This document shows, in pieces, positions 1-10,836 of a stretch of DNA of 64,000 bases (positions are counted from its first letter, which is position 1; the number at the start of each line of letters is the position of its first letter). The DNA is from Allium sativum (Eukaryota; Streptophyta; Magnoliopsida; Asparagales; Amaryllidaceae). The stretch covers positions 627,628,786 through 627,692,785 of the forward strand of contig CM060915.1 of the NCBI GenBank assembly GCA_030737875.1, read 5' to 3'. The notes beneath the pieces are model-generated. The model was not told the origin of the DNA. It did no database searches and saw only the letters and a list, made by a program, of their open reading frames with translations. A program made the position numbers and the translations under genes.

Positions 1-376
1 AACAAAATAAATAATCCCATTACATAAATAGCCATTAAAGAAGATAACAAGCTGTACTTTACTTCAGCGGTCCAAGCTTTCCAAAAGAGAGAATAAGCAA
101 TTCAATCAGACTCCACTAGAGCTGGGTCCACCCTGAGGACCTGGAGGGGGAGAAAAAGATAGAAATAGAGGGGGTCAGACATAAAGTCTGGCGAGTATGA
201 TAATTCTAACAATACTGTTATCAAAATAACTAGACTAAGGCATAAGCTGGAAAACAAGGAAATGTCTATGAACTATTGGGTATGGAAGAGCAGATAAAGA
301 TAATGTTAAAGGCACACCTAATGCTAACGAATAATTACAACACTGCACCACACCAGTCACCCTAAAGGTTGATCCC

Positions 377-576
377 ACTTGCTTCACTTAGAAATTTTAT
401 AAATAACTTTGTGTACCCCTAGCTGACTACATAGGTGCCGCCTGCCCCTATCTCCGCTAGGTGTACCCCACTACCCACTTGCTTCACTTAGAAATTTTAT
501 AAATAACTTCGTGTACCCCTAGCTGACTACATAGGTGCCGCCTGCCCCTATCTCCGCTAGGTGTACCCCACTACCC
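377..576. repeat. 100 bp tandem duplication with hairpin, T1 3' LTR
   Basis: Two adjacent units start at 377 and 477. Each contains a nested inverted repeat, CCTAG (418-422) with CTAGG (457-461) outside and ATAGG (431-435) with CCTAT (447-451) inside; the second unit repeats this 100 bp on. The duplication is present in both T1 LTRs, so it predates insertion. Confidence 0.85.
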
Positions 577-601
577 TTTTTCGATCGGCTCACTACTCGT
601 A

Positions 602-634
602 GATACCCGTGCTGGCCCCACAGTGGGGTGTATC
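602..634. other. Nested hairpin in LTR leader
   Basis: GATAC (602-606) pairs with GTATC (630-634), and inside it CCCCAC (616-621) pairs with GTGGGG (623-628). The same structure is present in the T1 5' LTR and in both T2 LTRs. A second small hairpin, CTCGAC-TTGG-GTCGAG, lies at 813-828 and is also kept in T2 with a changed loop. Confidence 0.6.
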
Positions 635-1115
635 ACTCCCCTAAAGTGGCAACCCGAAACAACTTGAGAATACATGACTTATACCTACACGATGCAACAA
701 TGTCTTACCTACCAGCCCGGGTCCACACACGCATATGAAACCCGTTGGACTTGCGTTGCCACCGCTACCCCGTTTGGCCTCTTATAGTCAAGCCCAATAT
801 GTGTGTCCCGTCCTCGACTTGGGTCGAGCCCACAAAGATACGTTTGGGTTACTGGTTGAAATGGGCCCCCACAAGCTATCCACCTAGGCTTGTCCCCACT
901 AGTATATCCCACTTAACCGTCTTCTTAGTCATGTTCATTTACATGTGTGTTTGGCTAAGTCTTACTAATCGTATTTCAAATGCAACTAAAGGCACTCACT
1001 AGATTCCTCATGCCACCCAAGGCACCTAATTAACCCCCATGTCCCACCTTACATGTTAATCTGGTTAAGTATTTCTTAATTCATTCAGGCCATAACCTCA
1101 TAAAGACCTCTCACA

Positions 1116-1309
1116 TTAGACTGGCATTTATGGCAGTTGGATTCGCCGGGCGGGTACGGGCAGTCTTACACCATAAAAGAGTCTAACCTCGTGTCTTTAC
1201 AACTATTATGCTTTAATTTGGGCCTAGGACCTCTCACATTGGGCTGACATTTGTGACTACTGGATTTGTCGGTCGGGTCCAGGCAGGTTTATGTCACAAA
1301 CGAGTCCAA
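1116..1309. other. Twin covarying stem-loops, T1 3' LTR
   Basis: Hairpin 1 spans 1116-1186: TTAGACT (1116-1122) pairs with AGTCTAA (1180-1186), and TTTATGG (1127-1133) with CCATAAA (1171-1177). Hairpin 2 spans 1239-1309: TTGGGCT pairs with AGTCCAA (one G-T pair), and TTTGTGAC (1250-1257) with GTCACAAA (1293-1300). The loops are GC-rich and similar (GGGTCC/GGGCAG-like core). Both are flanked by CCTCTCACA on one side and CCTCGTGTC on the other. The same pair, with matched stem changes, occurs in T2 and partly in E4. The function is unknown. Confidence 0.75.
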
Positions 1310-2381
1310 CCTCGTGTCCTAAGCATTGATTAACACTTATAATCTTTTACCCCAGTTTTAAATATATCCCTATTCAAATCATTAATTAATTCCAATTTTA
1401 ATGATGTCCATAATTGACTCAATTATGGCCATCCACTTACGGTATGCAAAATCATATCAATTGCACCCTAATTTCTTAATATTAAATCCTTAATATTAAC
1501 CCTACCCCACGTTATACGTTCGCTTATTCAACGCAAAATATACGTTAGACTCGAATAGTCTAACTTATAGCACAAAGATAAATTATCACAACATATAGAC
1601 AAATAAAATAGATCTAATCATAATAGGGGTGAAACTTGCATAAAACTACACATGTCATGGATCTAAAGGTGTCAACTTGTTTGGTTAAATGTCACAACTT
1701 ACATAATATGATCATAATCCAAATTCATGTATAAACTTGCATATGTGGTTTATGCAACATAATGATGGTGTGAACTAGCATCTAACACATAGACTCACAC
1801 CTATCATAGCACAATTCTAGATCTAAATAGGTGTCATGGCATATGTTCATAATCTTTACTAATCAATCCAAACTTGCATATATGATTTGTCATATAGATC
1901 AACATAGCCCAAATAATATCAACATTATGATTTGATTAACATGAACTAATTAGCATAGACAATAACATCATGACTTTATAACATGTATGATTTATCACAA
2001 CTTAGCATAGAAACTTTCAACATATATATCATCATCATAGCATGATTTACAACATATAGGATATCATCATCACATAACATAGGATTTACAACATACATGA
2101 TAGCATAAGGTTTACAACAACATATATGACAATTCACATCATTTTCTTATGATCCATATCACATCTTAATCTAATTAGTTTGCAAATAATCTTGTTAAGA
2201 TCATCATACTCACAATTAGAGAAGAAAGAGAGTCTTGATTTGCTTTAGAGTTGAGTAGAATTAGGGTTTTGATTAGCTTTCTTCCTTCTTAGTTGGCGGC
2301 GGCTACACTGAGTTCCATGGCGATGGCATGACGGCGGCTATTCTATTTTTCATGTGAATTTAGAGTGAGAGACTACCTAGG

Positions 2382-2389
2382 TATATATA
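2382..2389 (-). promoter_or_regulatory. TATA-like motif, T1 3' LTR
   Basis: TATATATA read on the minus strand, about 475 bp inside the LTR start. Position and strand fit the core promoter of a long-LTR element, with U3 on the high-coordinate side. In this 3' copy it would drive transcription out into flanking DNA. Confidence 0.5.
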
Positions 2390-2519
2390 GAGTTTAGGAT
2401 TTATTTAGGCCTCAGATCAACTCAGAACTAACCTGAACCGTTAAATTTGCCAACTCAGCCCTAAAGACACATCAGCAGCTCAAGATTGGGCTCAGTCAAA
2501 CCCTAGCCGACTGGACCAG

Positions 2520-2621
2520 GTCGACACCCAGGTCGACTGCGCAGTCGACCTGGTCCCTGGGGTGTCGACTACCCAGTCGACTCCCCAGTCGACCTGGGTG
2601 CTGGGCGGGAAATTTCCCGCC
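2520..2621. promoter_or_regulatory. U3 palindrome module: six GTCGAC sites plus E2F-like 18 bp palindrome
   Basis: Six GTCGAC sites lie in 2520-2593, and 2528-2553 is a perfect 26 bp palindrome centred on TGCGCA. Eleven bases after the last site comes GGCGGGAAATTTCCCGCC (2604-2621), a perfect 18 bp palindrome. It holds TTTCCCGC on each strand, matching the known E2F consensus TTTSSCGC. The module lies upstream of the TATA motif in element orientation. A role in promoter control is inferred from position and motif only. Confidence 0.6.
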
Positions 2622-2863
2622 TAGTCTGTTTGACTTCGAATTTTGAAATTTAAGTTTTCTGAAATCTGTTTTGAATTTTCTGTAACTTCCGATGGCCATA
2701 TCTCCTTCATACGAAGTCCAAATCACGCAAACTCGGATTCTATTTCAACCAGAATTCTGAGACGAACATAATGGCGCAACCCATTTCCCACAATTCTCAC
2801 GTCTGAGATTAGTTATTCTTTAATTTGTGAATATTTATATTAATAGAATTACGGGGTGTTACA

Positions 2864-2876
2864 TTCTCCCCTCCTT
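2864..2876 (-). other. T1 polypurine tract (PPT)
   Basis: On the minus strand AAGGAGGGGAGAA directly precedes the 3' LTR. It primes plus-strand DNA synthesis in this family. A 7 bp stem (GATTTCG/CGAAATC, 2881-2898) lies just upstream of it and is also present in T2. Confidence 0.9.
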
Positions 2877-3463
2877 AAAGGATTTCGACCCCGAAATCTT
2901 CAAGTCAAGAAGAATGTATATCCTAACATCCAATCGTCCATCTACTCAACCATCAAACACAGGCATCCATTGTCCTTATAGACTTCTAATGCTTTCATGT
3001 TTAAATGCACAGTGTGTGTATATGTCCATATCTAATGCAAAATCAGGTGGTCCACTGATTTAGTTGACCTCCTAAGTGCAAATCACGATAGTGCCATGCG
3101 TCCATTATGTATGCAAAAGTTCCTTAATGCTACATATTATCTCTGTATGCGTGCACAATCATCATTTGAATGCAGCATCCATATGATAAAAAATTACTCA
3201 TACATCCATTTTACTAAATACATCCATATATATGCAATATGCAATATGAAGTGACTGAGCCGATCTAGTGCCTAATAGTGTGTGTATATGCGTCCACGAG
3301 CAACCACTAGCAAACACTTGCATCCACTTTGCATCCATCACACATAACATGTCTCAAACACATGTTTCAACCATAGGATTATCCTAACTAAAGGTCAAAG
3401 ATACTAGCGAGAGGACATACTAAAGATAAGATAAGTACAAGCTAAGCGATAAAGGAGAAAAAG
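2877..3463 (-). other. T1 3' untranslated region
   Basis: This is the noncoding stretch between the pol stop and the PPT. It aligns with 42321-42860 in T2, including the block around 3230-3370 with repeated GCATCCA and CATGTCTCAAACACATG. No coding potential is seen. Confidence 0.75.
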
Positions 3464-6409
3464 TCATACCCTAAAAAAAAAAGGGTACAACGAACGCATC
3501 TTCGCTTCTGTCTCCCAAGTAGCGTTGCTCTCATCATCTCCCCATTGCACTTTGACTTGTCTGACTTCTTGATTCCTCAACTTCTTGATCTCCGACCCAA
3601 GAATGCATGTAGGAGCTCGTCGAATCGTCGCATCACGCTCTATCTCCACCTCTCTAAGCAAGCTCGGCTCTACCACTTCCGCGGTCTCGTGCAAGCACTT
3701 CCTCAAATGTGACACATGGAATACGTCGTGTACACCACTAAGTCTCTCAGGCAACTCCACTCTATACGCCATCTGTCCAATCTTCTCCTTAATAGGAAAC
3801 GGCCCTACAAACCTTGGTGCTAATTTCCCAACGGGCCCAAAGCGAACAACGTTCCGTAATGGAGACACTTTGATAAAGACCATGTCCCCAACATCAAACT
3901 CAAGATCTGTCCTCCTTTTATCTGCATAAGATTTCTGCCTATCTTGCGTCGTCTTCACCCTCCTTCGAATCAAGTCGATCTTTTCCGAAGTCTCTCTAAT
4001 CATATCGGGCCCAAGTACGATCTTATCCGTAGATTCCCACCAACATGTAGGTGAACGACAAGGTCGTCCATAAAGAGCTTCGAAAGGTGCCATGCCAATG
4101 CTAGATTGAAAGCTATTATTATATGCGAACTCCACCAATGGAAGATGCTCTTCCCATGTACCCCCCAAGTCTAGGATACATAGCCTCAAAAGATCCTCTA
4201 GAATACGATTCACCCTCTCGGTTTGGCCGTCCGTCCGAGGATGATATGCGGTGCTCAAACATAACTGAGTCCCTACCGCTTCTTGTAAGCTCTTCCAAAA
4301 TTCGCTAGTGAAGATAGGATCACGGTCGCTTACTATGTTAGAAGGAACACCATGCAAACGAACTATCTCTCGAACGTATACAGAAGCTAACCATGGAGCA
4401 GTCCTCTTACTCTTCACGGGAATGAAATGGGCGCTCTTAGTAAATCTATCTACTATAACCCAAATCCCCGTATTACCCTTCCTTGATCTTGGTAATCCAT
4501 CCACAAAGTCCATCGAGACACTTTCCCACTTCCATAGTGGAACCTCCAATGGGTGAAGCAACCCACCGGGTTTCTTTTGCTCCGCTTTTATTTGTTGGCA
4601 CACCAAGCATCTAGCGACATACTCGGCCACATCCCTCTTCATACTGGCCCAAAAGAAAACTCGCTTCATGTCTTTGTACATCTTGTCCCCGCCGGGATGA
4701 ATGGTCATCTTCGAATGATGTGCTTCATCAAGAATAGCCTTCCTCAAACCTTCGTCTTGAGGTACACAAAGTCTACTATCCCTACGTAACCAACCCTTAT
4801 AATCTAGGGTATACCTACGGAGATGGCTTGATGGCTCCCCTCTTTTGAGCTTTTCTACTAACTCAACCAACTGTGGGTCGTCTCGCTGTGCCTCACCAAT
4901 CCGTCCCAAAAGCGTAGGTCTGACCTCCACGGATGCTAGCAAACCGGGTACAAAGTCAACGGAAGGTCTAAAATCAAACATAGAGATGAATTCTAAGTTT
5001 TGCCGTTCAACAAACAAAGGACTTAAGGATAATCTTTTTCTACTTAAGGCATCTGCCACTACGTTACCCTTGCCAGGGGTATATGCTATCTCGAAGTCGT
5101 AGGATGCTAAGAATTCCATCCACCTTTGCTGCCTTAAGTTCAAGTCCTTTTGAGAGAATAAGTATTTTAAAGATTTGTGGTCAGTGAATAATTCGAATTT
5201 CTCGCCAAGAAGATAATGGCGCCAAGACTTAAGCGCAAACTCTAGGTCATGCGTGGGGTAATTCTTCTCATGCACCCTCAACTGTCTTCCCCCATAGGCT
5301 ATTACCCATCCCTCTTGCATTAAGACTGCGCCTAGACCTGTCCCACAAGCATCGGTATAAACAGTAAACGGCTTACTCCCGTCTGGCAGCACTAAGACTG
5401 GGGCTGAAGTCAAAGCTCTCTTTAAACGTTGGAACGCATCATCACAATCTACATCCCACGCGAAGACTAGGTTCTTCTTCGTCTGGCATGTCAATGGAGC
5501 TGATATTTTTGCGAAGTCTTTGATAAACTTCCTATAGTAGCCAGCCAACCCCAAGAAACTCCTTACTTCGGTAGCATTTTTAGGGACTTTCCAATCTTGG
5601 ATGGCCACCACTTTCGCGGGATCCACAACTATCCCTTCTTTGGAAACCACGTGCCCTAAGAATCGCACTTCCTCTCTCCAGAAGTGACACTTAGTAAATT
5701 TAGCTTTAAGGTTATGCGCTCGTAGAGTCTCCAACACTTCCCTAAGATGTAGGGCATGCTCTTCTTCATTCTTAGAGAAGATCAAGATGTCGTCTACAAA
5801 GACCACCACGAATTTATTAAGGTACTCCCTAAACACCCTACTCATCAAATCAACAAAGTATGCGGGGGCGTTTGTCAAACCGAAGGGCATCACTAGCCAT
5901 TCATAGAAACCATCCGGAGTCCTAAAGGCAGTCTTGTCAATGCTACCCTCAGCCACTCTCAACTGATGGAATCCAGTGGCTAAGTCCAACTGCGAAAACA
6001 CTGAGGCGCCAACTAACTGATCGAAGAGATCGCCTATCCTCGGCAGTGGGTGTCTGTTCTTCTTAGTAAGCTTATTAAGTTCTCTATAGTCCACACAAAG
6101 TCTAAGGGACCCATCCGCCTTCGTGGAAAATACTACTGGAGCACCCCACTTCGATATACTTCGTCTTATGAACCCCTTCTCAAGCAACTCCTTCACTTGC
6201 TTATTGAGTTCCCTCCTTTCACGAGGAGCCATGTGGCGTACTGGCAAAGATACTGGTTTTGCATTATCCACAAGATATATTCGAAAATCTATCTCCCGCT
6301 TCGGAGGCAAACCCTTCACCTCCTCAAACACATCCGAGTATTCCCGGACAACTCTAACAGATCGTAGATTCTCCACAGATGCGTCAAGCGATTCTAGATA
6401 ACTTAGCAT
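3464..6409 (-). CDS. pol: T1 pol: reverse transcriptase, RNase H, integrase, chromodomain
   Basis: This 981-residue open frame corresponds to residues 467-1450 of the intact T2 polyprotein. RT runs from about residue 50 to 290 with catalytic FVDD at 204-207. RNase H follows, then the integrase HHCC zinc finger, the DD35E core (about D634, D695, E731), a GPF motif and a chromodomain (about 935-979) ending in a LYPFFF-type tail. Relative to T2 there is an in-frame 15 bp deletion near 5240 that removes five residues just after the second catalytic acidic residue of RNase H (HDLE then FALK), so RNase H is probably weakened or dead. The frame is cut off from its natural start by upstream stops, so it is unlikely to be made as a polyprotein. 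The listed start is only the first ATG. Confidence 0.9.
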   Translation of the reverse strand: MLSYLESLDASVENLRSVRVVREYSDVFEEVKGLPPKREIDFRIYLVDNAKPVSLPVRHMAPRERRELNKQVKELLEKGFIRRSISKWGAPVVFSTKADGSLRLCVDYRELNKLTKKNRHPLPRIGDLFDQLVGASVFSQLDLATGFHQLRVAEGSIDKTAFRTPDGFYEWLVMPFGLTNAPAYFVDLMSRVFREYLNKFVVVFVDDILIFSKNEEEHALHLREVLETLRAHNLKAKFTKCHFWREEVRFLGHVVSKEGIVVDPAKVVAIQDWKVPKNATEVRSFLGLAGYYRKFIKDFAKISAPLTCQTKKNLVFAWDVDCDDAFQRLKRALTSAPVLVLPDGSKPFTVYTDACGTGLGAVLMQEGWVIAYGGRQLRVHEKNYPTHDLEFALKSWRHYLLGEKFELFTDHKSLKYLFSQKDLNLRQQRWMEFLASYDFEIAYTPGKGNVVADALSRKRLSLSPLFVERQNLEFISMFDFRPSVDFVPGLLASVEVRPTLLGRIGEAQRDDPQLVELVEKLKRGEPSSHLRRYTLDYKGWLRRDSRLCVPQDEGLRKAILDEAHHSKMTIHPGGDKMYKDMKRVFFWASMKRDVAEYVARCLVCQQIKAEQKKPGGLLHPLEVPLWKWESVSMDFVDGLPRSRKGNTGIWVIVDRFTKSAHFIPVKSKRTAPWLASVYVREIVRLHGVPSNIVSDRDPIFTSEFWKSLQEAVGTQLCLSTAYHPRTDGQTERVNRILEDLLRLCILDLGGTWEEHLPLVEFAYNNSFQSSIGMAPFEALYGRPCRSPTCWWESTDKIVLGPDMIRETSEKIDLIRRRVKTTQDRQKSYADKRRTDLEFDVGDMVFIKVSPLRNVVRFGPVGKLAPRFVGPFPIKEKIGQMAYRVELPERLSGVHDVFHVSHLRKCLHETAEVVEPSLLREVEIERDATIRRAPTCILGSEIKKLRNQEVRQVKVQWGDDESNATWETEAKMRSLYPFFFRV

Positions 6410-6514
6410 AACGGAATTTATGGGATTACAAAAGATTTCGAGAGCGTTACCAAGGTGAGTTATGAGCCTAACTACTCTCCTTTCACAATCAAGAACGGCC
6501 CCATTTCTGGATAA

Positions 6515-6907
6515 TCAATCCATTCCTAAAATTAGCCCATAGCCCGTGAAGCCCAAAACAAAAGCATCACATCTAAACTCAACGCTAAGTATAGAAATTT
6601 TCAAATCCAAACACATCATGGACAAATAAGCTGAGCCCCCAATTGGATTCGAAACAACTAAGGGATCCTCTACTAAACTGGTGTTTAAGTGCAGTGATTC
6701 AACTAATGATGTAGAGATAAACGAATGCGATGCGCCCGAATCGAATAAAGTACGGACAGGATGATCAAACAGAAAAACTAAGCTTTCAACAGAAATGGTT
6801 CTACCTCGTTCTTGCAGCGGTGGGACCGCGAGAGCCTGAACTTGTCCCCTTGCCAGCCCTAGTGCCGTAAGAGCCTGCACCTGTCCTCCCGAGGTAGACC
6901 CTGCCCT
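6515..6907 (-). pseudogene. T1 protease segment, ended by a stop
   Basis: The segment encodes the aspartic protease with an intact [12 protein letters not shown] active-site motif and the GLILGMD strand. It then stops at 6515-6517, where T2 has tryptophan (GMDWLS; TGG to TGA). It is also cut from gag by the stop at 6908. No in-frame ATG precedes the protease, so it can only have been made as part of the polyprotein. Confidence 0.85.
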
Positions 6908-7792
6908 CTACCCCTTCTTTGGGCAGTCCTTCACTAGATGTCCCGCTTCACCACAGTGAAAATAGCCAGTCTTCTTTTTCTTTCTGCAATCCTTGCTGAG
7001 ATGGCCTGGTGTCCCACAGTTAAAGCATCTTTTCTTTCCTTTGCCATTATTGTCTTTACCACCCTTCTTGTTTTGCTGTTGTGGTTTCTTCTGATCCCCT
7101 TTCTTCTCGGGTGCCTTAGCATTAGCGCATTTCTCCTCGTGCATGAGTGCCATGTCTACTAGCTTCTCAAAGGTGGCCCCCATAGGGATGCGGGTCATAG
7201 CCAACCCTTGCAACGGCTCATTCAAGCCATTAACGAACCTCAGAGCCTTCTTCTCCGGCGTGTTCACTAAGTCCAAGCCAAACCTTGCTAATTGATTAAA
7301 TTTGTTGACATATTCTTTCACTGATGAGCTTCCTTGCTTTAATGTCAAAAACCTTTCCATGTATAGATTCTCTTCTGCCCTTGAGAGAAACTTTGCCTCA
7401 AACCTACGTCTAAAATCCGCCCAAGAATCAACAGGACGCTCCCCATTAGTGACCTCCCACCAAAACGAGGCCTCTCCCTTTATTAACCAAGCAGCTAATT
7501 TGACTTTCCTCCCTTCTTCTACTTCAAAGATTTCAAGCAATTCTTCCACCTCCTTAAGTCAATCTCTAGCTTCCACAAACGTTTCTGACCCTTGAAAAGG
7601 TTTTCCACCCATAGCCTTAAATTCCTTGCATGTCTTTGCAAAAGTATCAGCGCGAGGAGGAGGAGGAGGAGGAGCGGGTGCAACTGGTGGTGGAGGAACA
7701 TTGGCTGGACCTGCAGCGGCCCTAGCCTCTAATAACCTCCTATACCATCCTGGTACCGTTACACCATCCGGAAGGTTAAGATCTTCAGCCAT
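6908..7792 (-). pseudogene. gag: T1 gag with two premature stops
   Basis: The start at 7792 (MAEDLNLPDG) aligns with the T2 start. The Gag capsid region ([16 protein letters not shown]) and two zinc knuckles ([14 protein letters not shown] and a second one starting YFHCG) are recognisable. The second knuckle has lost its first cysteine (FHC preceded by Y, where T2 has CFHC). Stops interrupt it at 7559-7561 (TGG to TGA) and 6908-6910 (T2 CAA, here TAG). A proline-rich stretch lies near residues 33-48. Confidence 0.88.
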
Positions 7793-7985
7793 GCTGAAAC
7801 GAAAAAGGAAAGATTCAAAATGGAGAATTCGAAAGATAAAGATATATGGCGATTGGGGATTATGTTTTTCATAAAAACTTTCCTCTTTAAATTACTCATC
7901 AAGACATGTTTTTGAAAACACTTCTTCCAAAAATACTTTAGAAAAATAGTTTTTCTAGAAAAAATATCTGTTCTGGTAACCTTAA
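7793..7985 (-). other. T1 leader between PBS and gag
   Basis: About 190 bp of AT-rich untranslated leader with no open frame of note. It aligns with 47250-47428 in T2. Confidence 0.7.
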
Positions 7986-7997
7986 GCTCTGATACCA
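7986..7997 (-). other. T1 primer-binding site, tRNA-iMet type
   Basis: On the minus strand TGGTATCAGAGC, two bases from the end of the 5' LTR. This is the classic plant complement of the initiator tRNA-Met 3' end. Confidence 0.93.
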
Positions 7998-8590
7998 CGT
8001 GTAACACCCCCACGTCCATTAATGTCACTCACAAAGGGAATGCATTAACTTCCATGGAGGTTTTAAGTGAATATAGAACAGAAAAATTACAACAAGACAG
8101 ATAATAAATAGTACTTGGAAATCTAAAACTTTATTTCATTGCAGCGGAAATTAAGCACGTTTGTTACATCATAAAACCATAAATCAGAGTCAAGTACAAT
8201 ATCCATCTTGATAAAACAAAATACATATTCCCATTAGATAAATAGCCATTAAAGAAGATAACAAGCTGGACTTTACTTCAGCGGTCCAAGCTTTCCAAAA
8301 GAGAGAATAAGCAATTCAATCAGACTCCACTAGAGCTGGGTCCACCCTGAGGACCTGGAGGGGGAGAAAAAGACAGAAATAGAGGGGGTCAGACATAAAG
8401 TCTGGCGAGTATGATAATTATAACAATACTATTATCAAAATAACTAGACTAAGGCATAAGCTGGAAAACAAGGAAATGTCTATGAACTATTGGGTATGGA
8501 AGAGCAAATAAAGATAACGTTAAAGGCACACCTAATACTAACGAATAATTACTACACTGCACCACACCAGTCACCCTAAAGGTTGATCCC

Positions 8591-8790
8591 ACTTGCTTCA
8601 CTTAGAAATTTTATAAATAACTTTGTGTACCTCTAGCTGACTACATAGGTGCCGCCTGCCCCTATCTCCGCTAGGTGTACCCCACTACCCACTTGCTTCA
8701 CTTAGAAATTTTATAAATAACTTCGTGTACCCCTAGCTGACTACATAGGTGCCGCCTGCCCCTATCTCCGCTAGGTGTACCCCACTACTC
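8591..8790. repeat. 100 bp tandem duplication, T1 5' LTR
   Basis: Two units start at 8591 and 8691, identical in layout to 377-576, each with the nested CCTAG/CTAGG and ATAGG/CCTAT hairpin. Confidence 0.85.
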
Positions 8791-9329
8791 ACTTTCGATC
8801 GGCTCCCTACTCATAGATACCCGTGCTGGCCCCACAGTGGGGTGTATCACTCCCCTAAAGTGGCAACCCGATACAACTTGAGAATGCACGGCTTATACCT
8901 ACACGATGCAACAACGTCTTACCTACCAACACGGGTCCATACACGCATATGAAACCCGTTGGACTTGCGTTGCCACCGCTACCCCGTTTGGCCTCTTATA
9001 GTCAAGCCCAGTATGCGTGTCCCGTCCTCGACTTGGGTCGAGCCCACAAAGATACGTTTGAGTTACTGGTTGAAATGGGCCCCCACAAGCTATCCACCTA
9101 GGCTTGTCCCCACTAGTATATCCCACTTAACCCTCTTCTTAGTCATGTTCATTTACATGTGTGTTTGGTTAAGTCTTACTAATCGTATTTCAAATGCCAC
9201 AAAAGGCACTCACTAGATTCCTCATGCCACCCAAGGCACCTAATTAACCCACATGTCCCACCTTACATGTTTATCTGGTTAAGTATTTCTTAATTCATTC
9301 AGACCATAACCTCATAAAGACCTCTCACA

Positions 9330-9533
9330 TTAGACTGGCATTTATGGCAGCTGTATTTGTCGGGCGGGTCCGGGCAGTCTTACACCATAAAAGAGTCTAA
9401 CCTCGTGTCTTTACAACTGTTGTGCTTTAATTTGGGCCTAGAACCTCTCACATTGGGCTGACATTTGTGACTACTCGATTTGTCGGTAGGGTCCGGGCAG
9501 GTTTACGTCACAAACGAGTCCAACCTCGTGTCC
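9330..9533. other. Twin covarying stem-loops, T1 5' LTR
   Basis: Hairpin 1 is 9330-9400 (TTAGACT with AGTCTAA, TTTATGG with CCATAAA). Hairpin 2 is 9463-9533 (TTGGGCT with AGTCCAA, TTTGTGAC with GTCACAAA). Loop bases differ from the 3' LTR copy at several points, whereas these listed stem arms are unchanged. Confidence 0.75.
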
Positions 9534-10595
9534 TAAGCATTGATTAACACTTATAATCTTTTACCCCAGTTTTAAATATATCCCTATTCAAATCATTAAT
9601 TAATTCCAATTTTAATGATGTCCATAATTGACTCAATTATTGCCATCCACTTACGGTATGCAAAATCATATCAATTGCACCCCAATTTCTTAATATTAAA
9701 TCCTTAATATTACCCCTACCCCACGTTATACGTTCGCTTATTCAACGCAAAATATACGTTAGACTCGAATAGTCTAACTCATAGCACAAAGATAAATTAT
9801 CACAACACATAGAAAAATAAAATAGATCTAATCATAATAGGGGTGAAACTTGCATAAAACTACACATGTCATGGATCTAAAGGTGTCAACTTGTTTGGTT
9901 AAATGTCACAACTTACATAATATGATCATAATCCAAATTCATGTATAAACTTGCATATGTGGTTTATGCAACATAATGATGGTGTGAACTAGCATCTAAC
10001 ACATAGAACTCACACATGTCATAGCATAATTCTAGATCTAAATAGGTGTCATGGCATATGTTCATAATCTTTACTAATCAATCCAAACTTGCATACATGA
10101 TTTGTCATATAGATCAACAGAGCCCAAATAATATCAACATTATGATTTGATTAACATGAACTAATTAGCATAGATAATAACATCTTGACTTTATAACATG
10201 TATGATTTATCACAACTTAGCATAGAAACTTTCAACATATATAACATCATCATAGCATGATTTACAACATATAGGATATCATCATCACATAACATAGGAT
10301 TTACAACATACATGATAGCATAAGGTTTACAACAACATATATGACAATTCACATCATTTTCTTATGATCCATATCACATCTTAATCTAATTAGTTTGCAA
10401 ATAATCTTGTTAAGATCATCATACTCACAATTAGAGAAGAAAGAGAGTCTTTATTTGCTTTAGAGTTGAGTAGAATTAGGGTTTTGATTAGCTTTCTTCC
10501 TTCTTAGTTGGCGGCGGCTACACTGAGTTCCATGGCGATGGCATGACGGCGGCTATTCTATTTTCATGTGAATTTAGAGTAAGAGACTACCTAGG

Positions 10596-10603
10596 TATAT
10601 ATA
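10596..10603 (-). promoter_or_regulatory. T1 core promoter TATA motif
   Basis: TATATATA on the minus strand, 475 bp inside the LTR. It implies a U3 of about 0.45 kb and a very long R-U5 of about 2.5 kb, so the hairpins downstream would be in the RNA. Confidence 0.55.
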
Positions 10604-10734
10604 GAGTTTAGGATTTATTTAGGCCGTCAGATCAACTCAGAACTAACCTAAACCGTTAAATTTTCCAACTCAGCCCTAAAGACACATCAGCAGCTCAAGA
10701 TTGGGCTCAGTCAAACCCTAGCCGACTGGACCAG

Positions 10735-10836
10735 GTCGACACTCAGGTCGACTGCGCAGTCGACCTGGTCCCTGGGGTGTCGACTACCCAGTCGACTCCC
10801 CAGTCAACCTGGGTGCTGGGCGGGAAATTCCCCGCC
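10735..10836. promoter_or_regulatory. U3 palindrome module, T1 5' LTR
   Basis: There are five intact GTCGAC sites plus a sixth mutated to GTCAAC, a 24 bp perfect palindrome at 10744-10767, and the E2F-like palindrome at 10819-10836 with one mismatch. In this copy TTTCCCGC survives on the minus strand only. The module is about 215 bp upstream of the TATA motif. Confidence 0.6.

Larger units (their letters stand above)
1..2863 (-). repeat. T1 3' LTR, truncated by window edge
   Basis: This copy matches 8213-11078 nearly base for base. It ends (plus coordinates) in GGGGTGTTACA at 2863, the reverse complement of the LTR start TGTAACACCCC, and is followed directly by the polypurine tract. About 210 bp of the LTR lie beyond the window. 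It holds the same internal parts as the other copy: a 100 bp tandem duplication, a twin hairpin, a TATA motif (2382-2389, minus) and the U3 palindrome module. Confidence 0.93.

Noticed and set aside
535..1002. Small plus-strand open frames (67 and 85 codons) repeated at 8749-9216
   Set aside because: They lie in the hairpin region of the T1 LTRs, antisense to the element, and exist twice only because the LTR is duplicated. No protein-like signal.
7986..7997. tRNA gene suggested by tRNA-like motif GCTCTGATACCA
   Set aside because: Only the 3' 12 bases match; this is a primer-binding site next to an LTR.
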